A stretch of 10,121 nucleotides of DNA, taken from Bacteroidota bacterium. Lineage in GTDB: Bacteria; Bacteroidota; Ignavibacteria; T3Sed10-11. Numbering within the stretch: the stretch's first letter is position 1; each line of letters begins with the position of its first letter. Of this stretch, positions 5,311 to 10,121 are shown piece after piece. Location of the stretch: positions 1 through 10,121 of the forward strand of contig SKXH01000126.1 in assembly GCA_007128495.1 (NCBI GenBank), written 5' to 3'. The notes under the pieces were generated by a model that searched no databases, had not been told where the DNA came from, and worked only from the letters and a program-made list of their open reading frames with translations. A program made the position numbers and the translations under genes.

Positions 5311-6027
5311 GTGCAGCACGATCGACATATCGTTCACTATTGTGATCTTGGGAGAACCCGCTTCGGCGAAGTGTGGGATTTACAGCGAGCGCTCCATTCG
5401 GCAGTAGCTGATGATCGCTTTGAGGATATCTTGCTCATTAATGAACACGAACACGTCTTTACGCTCGGTAAAGGCGGCGACGCAAATCATCTGCTTGCTG
5501 ACGGGGATGATCTCAAGCGATCCGGAGCAGAGTATTATGCAATCGACAGGGGCGGAGATATCACCTATCACGGCCCCGGGCAGATTGTGGGATATCCGGT
5601 ATTGAACCTTGAGCGGTACAAGAAAGATATCCACTGGTATTTGCGTCAACTTGAAGAGGTACTGATTCGCACATTGAAGCACTTTGGTATAACGGGTGTG
5701 CGCTCAGACGGTGAAACCGGTGTTTGGGTCGGCAGTGAAAAGATCGCAGCGCTGGGAATCAAAGTAAGCCGCTGGGTAACGATGCACGGTTTTGCGTTCA
5801 ATGTTAATCCGGACCTGACGTATTTCGGGAAGATAATACCCTGCGGTATTTTCCATAAGGGCGTAACATCTATGGCGGATGTGCTCAACGAGGATGTTGC
5901 CGTTCCGCAGGTGACGCCCGTGCTGATCAAAAAGTTTGAGGAAGTCTTTAACATTACGTTGCGCTCAATTGATAAATCTGAAATCGAATCACAACTTGCT
6001 CTTGATAAAAAGCAAGAAGCAGTTTAA
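5311..6027 (+). CDS. lipB: Octanoyltransferase LipB (lipoate biosynthesis)
   Basis: LipB moves octanoyl groups from acyl carrier protein to the lysine of lipoyl domains, where LipA then inserts sulfur. The 238-aa protein has the family motifs: RGGDITYHGPGQ (80-91), the catalytic lysine K144 in KIAALGIKVSRW, MHGFAFNVNPDL (158-169), and the acyl-accepting cysteine C178 in IIPCGI followed by KGVTSM. The start is GTG 5311. An AGGAGT (5295-5300) lies 10 nt upstream, slightly long, but no other in-frame start fits. The C-terminal 25 residues (IDKSEIESQ...) are charged and probably not part of the fold. The gene follows lpd by 20 nt and precedes the E1 genes, linking cofactor attachment with the complexes that need it. 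No lipA is in the window. Confidence 0.95.
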   Translation: MQHDRHIVHYCDLGRTRFGEVWDLQRALHSAVADDRFEDILLINEHEHVFTLGKGGDANHLLADGDDLKRSGAEYYAIDRGGDITYHGPGQIVGYPVLNLERYKKDIHWYLRQLEEVLIRTLKHFGITGVRSDGETGVWVGSEKIAALGIKVSRWVTMHGFAFNVNPDLTYFGKIIPCGIFHKGVTSMADVLNEDVAVPQVTPVLIKKFEEVFNITLRSIDKSEIESQLALDKKQEAV

Positions 6028-6058
6028 TTATTGCAGATCATAAATCGGGAGGTTTTGT

Positions 6059-8146
6059 ATGTCTGCTCGGACAAATAAAAATGTTGTTGAGGAAACGGTG
6101 GCAAAGGGTAAAGACGGAAAAGCATCTATCAAAGCGATCAAGGAACTGGGACTTGATGAAAAGAAGACCATCGATGTCTACAGGATGATGCTTACATCCC
6201 GCATGATGGATGATAAAACGATGATCCTTCTGCGGCAGGGGAAAGCATTCTTTCATATAGGCGGTTCCGGTCATGAAGCCGCACAGATCGCGACGGCACG
6301 CGCAATGAAACCCGGTCACGATTGGGCGTATCCCTATTATCGCGATATTGCATTCGCTTTACAGTATGGCTCGACTCCTGAAGATATTTTCCTCGAAACG
6401 ATGCACCGCGCCGGAGGGAAGAGTTCAGGCGGACGTCAGATGCCAGCTCACTACGGCGATAAAGATCTACGCATCGTTGCACAATCGAGTCCTACCGGCA
6501 CACAATTTCTGCAGGCGGTCGGTACCGCGCTCGGTGCCGTGAAAGACGGAACCGATGAAGTTGTTTATGTCTCATCGGGCGAAGGTACAACAAGCGAGGG
6601 AGAATTTCACGAAGCAATCAACTGGGCAAGCCGCGAATTGCTTCCGGTTATATTTCTCATTCAGGATAATAAGTATGCCATCTCTGTGACCCGCAAGGAG
6701 CAAACGACAGGTGAATCGGTTTATGAAATGGTCAAAGGATATAAAGGGTTAAACCGGTACTTAATTGACGGAACGAACTTCTTTGAATCGTACAGGGTAG
6801 CCCGTGAAGCGGTGTCCATTGCACGAAGCGGGAAGGGACCGAGTCTTATTCATGCAGACCTCGTTCGCTTATTACCGCACTCATCCTCGGATGATCACAA
6901 GAAATACCGTGATCCGGCAGAGATTGAAGAGGATAAAAAACGTGATCCGATTCCGAAAATGGAAAAATTCCTTGTAAGCGAGGGAATACTCTCCGAAAAA
7001 GATATTGAAAAAATCCGGGAAGAAGTAAAAGATATCATCGATAAAGCTGCCGATTGGGCTGAATCGCGGCCGATGCCGGAACCGGAAACATCGCAACTGC
7101 ATGTATATGCCCCGGAGTTTGTGATAAAGAAAGAAGATTATAAGGAACCGGAGAATAAAGAAGAAAAACCGGTTGTTCTTGTCGATGCGGTTAACCACGC
7201 GCTTGCAGAGGAGATGGAGCATAACCCGAAGATGTTGATCTATGGCGAGGATGTAGCCGGCAAAAAAGGCGGCGTGTTCACAGCGACCAAGGGACTCACC
7301 GATAAGTTCGGATGGGACCGCGTGTTCAATTCGCCGCTCGCCGAGGCAAGCATTGTCGGAACCGCATTCGGATTGGCAATCCGCGGCTATAAACCTGTTG
7401 TTGAAATTCAGTTCGGCGATTATATATGGCCTGCGTTCATGCAGCTCCGGGATGAAGTATCAATGCTGCGCTATCGTTCCAACGGGAATTTTGCATGCCC
7501 GATGGTTATTCGCGTCGCGGTCGGCGGATACATTCGCGGCGGGTTGTATCATAGTCAATCCATCGAATCGTTCTTTACACACATCCCCGGTATCCGCGTT
7601 GTATTCCCCTCCAATGCAGCCGATGCGAAGGGCTTGTTAAAGACGGCGTGCCGCGAAAACGATCCCGTATTATTCCTCGAACACAAAGGGATGTACCGGC
7701 AGGGCTTTGCCGCAGCACTAAATCCCGGTAAGGATTTCCTTATGCCGTTCGGTGTTGCAAAAGTAAAACAGGAAGGCGAAGACATTACGGTTATTACATA
7801 CGGTATGATGGTGCATCGCACAATGGCGGCGGCAAAAAAACTTGAAGACGTCAGTATTGAAGTGATCGATCTTTGTACGTTGAACCCGCTCGATGAAGAG
7901 ACTATTTATAATTCAGTAAAGAAAACCGGTAAAGTTCTCATCGTCCACGAAGACACGTACACCGGCGGCTTCGGCGGTGAGATTGCAGCGCGTGTTGCAG
8001 ATAATTGTTTCCAGTATCTCGACGGTCCGATCAAACGTGTCGGGGCGAAAGATTCGCCGGTGCCGTACTCACCGCCGCTCGAGCAGGATATGCTGCCGGG
8101 TGAATCGGATATTTCGAAGGCATTGCGTGATCTGGCAGATTTTTAA
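6059..8146 (+). CDS. Fused E1 alpha-beta subunit of a 2-oxoacid dehydrogenase, branched-chain-like
   Basis: One 695-aa chain carries both halves of a thiamine-diphosphate E1, which decarboxylates a 2-oxoacid and acylates the lipoyl group of E2. Residues about 35-335 are E1 alpha. The diphosphate motif is GEG (174-176) with DN (203-204), where the classical form is GDG...NN, and a HSSSDDHKKYR loop (274-284) resembles branched-chain E1 alpha HSTSDD. A charged linker (about 336-370) leads to E1 beta (371-695), with YGEDVAGKKGGVF, the cofactor-activating glutamate E429 in NSPLAEAS, IQFGDYIWPAF, and H498 in GLYHSQSIESFFTHIPGI. The latter closely resembles branched-chain E1 beta YHSQSPEAFF. A strong GGGAGG precedes the ATG by about 6 nt. 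The N-terminal 30 residues are basic and may contact E2. A branched-chain substrate is likely, but pyruvate or 2-oxobutyrate cannot be excluded. The reading frame is intact. Confidence 0.9.
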   Translation: MSARTNKNVVEETVAKGKDGKASIKAIKELGLDEKKTIDVYRMMLTSRMMDDKTMILLRQGKAFFHIGGSGHEAAQIATARAMKPGHDWAYPYYRDIAFALQYGSTPEDIFLETMHRAGGKSSGGRQMPAHYGDKDLRIVAQSSPTGTQFLQAVGTALGAVKDGTDEVVYVSSGEGTTSEGEFHEAINWASRELLPVIFLIQDNKYAISVTRKEQTTGESVYEMVKGYKGLNRYLIDGTNFFESYRVAREAVSIARSGKGPSLIHADLVRLLPHSSSDDHKKYRDPAEIEEDKKRDPIPKMEKFLVSEGILSEKDIEKIREEVKDIIDKAADWAESRPMPEPETSQLHVYAPEFVIKKEDYKEPENKEEKPVVLVDAVNHALAEEMEHNPKMLIYGEDVAGKKGGVFTATKGLTDKFGWDRVFNSPLAEASIVGTAFGLAIRGYKPVVEIQFGDYIWPAFMQLRDEVSMLRYRSNGNFACPMVIRVAVGGYIRGGLYHSQSIESFFTHIPGIRVVFPSNAADAKGLLKTACRENDPVLFLEHKGMYRQGFAAALNPGKDFLMPFGVAKVKQEGEDITVITYGMMVHRTMAAAKKLEDVSIEVIDLCTLNPLDEETIYNSVKKTGKVLIVHEDTYTGGFGGEIAARVADNCFQYLDGPIKRVGAKDSPVPYSPPLEQDMLPGESDISKALRDLADF

Positions 8147-8158
8147 ACGGACGAAGCT

Positions 8159-9184
8159 ATGAGTATCACTGAAGTAAAAAATAATTCTACAGAAACGGTA
8201 CCCAGCGAACTCGAGCAATACAAGCTCACGCGGGATGATGCGGAGCGAATGTATTATTTTATGGCGCTCACGCGTGAGTTCGAGAATTCGATCTTAAAAT
8301 TATACCGGCAGGGAAAGATCGTCGGCGGGGCGTATACCGGACGGGGCAATGAAGCGACCTCGGTCGGCAGTTGTTACGCTCTCGATACAACGGATTATCT
8401 TTTCCCGATGCACCGCGATATGGGTGCGCATCTTGTTAAAGGACAGGCGCCGCTGCAATTGTATCTACAACACCTCGCACGCGGAAACGGGTTGACACGC
8501 GGCCGCGACGGTACCGGCCATTACGCCGATACAGAGCTGCGCATTTACGGCAACATCAGTCATCTCGGCGCAATGATCCCGGTCGCAAACGGTGTGGCGC
8601 TCGCATCGAAGAACAGAAAAGAGAAGTCGGTTGTATTGACGTACATCGGCGACGGGGGCAGCAATGTCGGTGATTTTCATGAAGCGCTGGCGATGGCATC
8701 GGTGATGAAGCTGCCGTTGATTTTAATTATTGAGAATAATCAGTTCGCATATTCAACACCGCTGCATAAGCAATATGCCTGTGAAAATCTCTCGGACCGC
8801 GCGGTTGGTTACGGCATTCACGGAGTAACGATCGACGGGACCGATGTGATCAAAGTGTATGATGAAACTAAGAAAGCGGCAGATCGTGCCCGTGCCGGTG
8901 AAGGTCCGACGATCATCGAATCGGTGACGATGCGTATGCACGGTCATTCGGCGCATGACGATGCTTCATACGTGCCGGAAGAATTATTAAATGAATGGAA
9001 AAAGCGCGATCCCATCGAACGGTTTGAAAAGAAATTGTTCCATTGGAATATACTCGATGAAGAGAAAAAAGAAAAGCTGTACGAAGAAATAAACCGCCTG
9101 CTGTCCGATGCAGCAGAGGAAGCGGTCAATGAACCGTATCCGCATGGTTCGGAAGTAACCGATGGAGTGTATGCAAAAGAATAA
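8159..9184 (+). CDS. pdhA: E1 alpha subunit, pyruvate/acetoin dehydrogenase type
   Basis: This 341-aa protein is the alpha half of a separate alpha2-beta2 E1 that uses thiamine diphosphate. The classical motif is complete: GDG (164-166) in YIGDGGSNVGDFHEAL and NN (193-194) in IIENNQFAYST. Other family blocks are TGRGNEATSVGSCYAL (60-75), FPMHRDMGAHLVKG, GRDGTGHYAD and the active-site loop MRMHGHSAHDDASYVP (258-273), with the H263-S264 pair found in pyruvate and acetoin type E1 alpha. This differs from the HSSSDD of the fused E1 just upstream, so the two are paralogues rather than a recent copy. ATG 8159 follows the fused gene by 12 nt and has only a weak GGA-type site. The likely substrate is pyruvate. 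Acetoin or a branched-chain oxoacid is possible. Confidence 0.9.
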   Translation: MSITEVKNNSTETVPSELEQYKLTRDDAERMYYFMALTREFENSILKLYRQGKIVGGAYTGRGNEATSVGSCYALDTTDYLFPMHRDMGAHLVKGQAPLQLYLQHLARGNGLTRGRDGTGHYADTELRIYGNISHLGAMIPVANGVALASKNRKEKSVVLTYIGDGGSNVGDFHEALAMASVMKLPLILIIENNQFAYSTPLHKQYACENLSDRAVGYGIHGVTIDGTDVIKVYDETKKAADRARAGEGPTIIESVTMRMHGHSAHDDASYVPEELLNEWKKRDPIERFEKKLFHWNILDEEKKEKLYEEINRLLSDAAEEAVNEPYPHGSEVTDGVYAKE

Positions 9185-9186
9185 TA

Positions 9187-10121
9187 ATGCCGATTCAAAC
9201 CTACATAGAAGCAATTTCCGCCGCACTCTGGGAAGAGATGGAACGAGACAAAGAGGTGTTCCTGCTCGGTGAAGACATCGCCGATTACGGCGGCGCATTC
9301 AAAGTGACAAAGGGATTTCTCGATAAGTTCGGCGAAGACCGTGTGATCGACACCGTGCTTGCCGAGTCTGCTATCATCGGCGCGGCGACGGGTGCTGCAA
9401 TGGTCGGTATGCGCCCGGTGGCCGAGATGCAGTTCGCAGATTTCGTTACATGCGGTTTCAATCAACTGGTGAACAACACAGCGACAACGCATTACCGCTG
9501 GGGTTTGCCGGTGCCGATGGTTGTACGGCTGCCCGCCGGCGGCAACATCCACGGCGGACCGTTTCATTCGCGGAATCCCGAAGCATGGTTTTTTCATCAA
9601 CCCGGTTTGAAACTGGTTGCCCCGTCAACACCGTACGATGCAAAAGGTTTGATGAAAGCGGCAATTCGGGATCCCGACCCGGTGCTTTATTTCGAGTATA
9701 AATATTTGTACCGGCGGATCAAAGGCGACGTTCCTGCGGGTGATTACGAAGTACCGGTCGGGAAGGCCGATATAAAACGTGAAGGTGAGGATGCAACGAT
9801 AATTACCTACGGTCCGACGGTGCATATTGCGCTCGAGGCGGCAAAAGAAATTGCAAACGACGACGGCTATGCTGTCGAAGTGCTCGATCTGCGGTCGTTG
9901 ATGCCGTTCGATAAAGATGCGATCCTTGAAAGCGTGAAGAGAACGAATAAGGTTTACATCTTGCACGAAGATACGCTCACAGGCGGGATCGGCGGCGAAC
10001 TGTCTGCATTTATAACGGAACACGCATTCGAATATCTCGATGCACCGATAAAAAGAACGGGGGCGCACGATACACCCGTTCCCTACGCACCGACACTTGA
10101 AGAAGAATTTTTACCGACTAA
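9187..10121 (+). CDS. pdhB: E1 beta subunit, pyruvate/acetoin dehydrogenase type (C-terminal end beyond the window)
   Basis: This is the partner of the preceding E1 alpha. My translation from ATG 9187 gives 311 residues with no stop before the edge. The family length is about 325-330, so only a short tail is missing. Visible motifs are LLGEDIADYGGAFKVTKG (27-44), the cofactor-activating E60 in DTVLAES, GMRPVAEMQFADF (74-86), H127 in GGPFHSRNPEAWFFHQPGL, and the C-terminal transketolase domain with ITYGPTVHIALEAAKE, VEVLDLRSLMPFDKDAI, ILHEDTLTGGIGGE and AHDTPVPYAPTLEEEF. The ATG comes only 2 nt after the E1 alpha stop and has no clear ribosome site of its own, so its translation is probably coupled to E1 alpha. 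The next gene outside the window may be the E2 acyltransferase, which this operon so far lacks. Confidence 0.93.
   Translation, partial: MPIQTYIEAISAALWEEMERDKEVFLLGEDIADYGGAFKVTKGFLDKFGEDRVIDTVLAESAIIGAATGAAMVGMRPVAEMQFADFVTCGFNQLVNNTATTHYRWGLPVPMVVRLPAGGNIHGGPFHSRNPEAWFFHQPGLKLVAPSTPYDAKGLMKAAIRDPDPVLYFEYKYLYRRIKGDVPAGDYEVPVGKADIKREGEDATIITYGPTVHIALEAAKEIANDDGYAVEVLDLRSLMPFDKDAILESVKRTNKVYILHEDTLTGGIGGELSAFITEHAFEYLDAPIKRTGAHDTPVPYAPTLEEEFLPT

Noticed and set aside
6059..8146. Fused E1 as a sequencing or assembly artefact joining two genes
   Set aside because: The frame is continuous through a charged linker of reasonable length, and fused alpha-beta E1 proteins of about this size are a known family in FCB bacteria.
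8944..9600. Long antisense open frame (218 aa) opposite the E1 alpha end and E1 beta start
   Set aside because: It lies wholly against two conserved E1 genes, crosses their junction, and its translation is Cys/His/Arg-rich with no recognisable domain. It is a shadow of the codon pattern on the plus strand.

Overview
The window looks like ordinary chromosomal DNA from a free-living bacterium. It is gene-dense, with balanced base composition in the genes and AT-rich spacers. No mobile elements, tRNA, rRNA or CRISPR arrays are visible. The gene mix suggests the FCB superphylum, perhaps Ignavibacteria/Chlorobi or Bacteroidota. The clues are a bacterial inositol-lipid pair, a pyruvoyl-dependent arginine decarboxylase, a KMSKS-type TyrRS, a fused E1 alpha-beta 2-oxoacid dehydrogenase and a dihydrolipoyl dehydrogenase with a CTYCQPQVAS segment. 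This placement is inferred from remembered family features, not from a search.

Left half (1-3631, all minus strand, read right to left): smpB (trans-translation), tyrS (tyrosyl-tRNA synthetase), a pyruvoyl-dependent arginine decarboxylase (polyamine precursor agmatine), then, after a 200-bp spacer, a CDP-alcohol phosphatidyltransferase of the phosphatidylinositol(-phosphate) synthase type, overlapping by 4 nt the start of an inositol-3-phosphate synthase that leaves the window. The last two form a short inositol-phospholipid pathway: glucose 6-phosphate to inositol phosphate to an inositol phospholipid. smpB, tyrS and the decarboxylase are spaced 16-25 nt apart and are probably co-transcribed. 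tyrS and the decarboxylase appear to use non-ATG starts (GTG, TTG), chosen here from their Shine-Dalgarno sequences.

Centre (3632-3874): a divergent, AT-rich control region. It holds three perfect TTGACA hexamers, a plus-strand promoter with a 17-bp spacer, an opposing minus-strand promoter sharing its -10, an imperfect inverted repeat, an intrinsic terminator, and a further candidate promoter just before lpd. The terminator lies between the strongest plus promoter and lpd. The region therefore encodes either an attenuated leader or a separate small RNA of about 115 nt.

Right half (3875-10121, all plus strand): an operon for lipoate-dependent 2-oxoacid dehydrogenase complexes. It runs lpd (E3), lipB (octanoyltransferase that starts lipoylation of E2), a 695-aa fused E1 alpha-beta resembling branched-chain 2-oxoacid dehydrogenase, then separate E1 alpha and E1 beta subunits of pyruvate/acetoin dehydrogenase type. 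The E1 beta is cut by the window edge near its C-terminus. No E2 or lipA is present in the window. Two complete E1 systems thus sit in tandem and probably share the E3 and the lipoylation enzyme encoded at the head of the operon.

No wholly new system is evident. The points most worth a second look are the lpd leader region, the tandem E1 arrangement with its variant thiamine-diphosphate motif, and the translationally coupled inositol-lipid pair.
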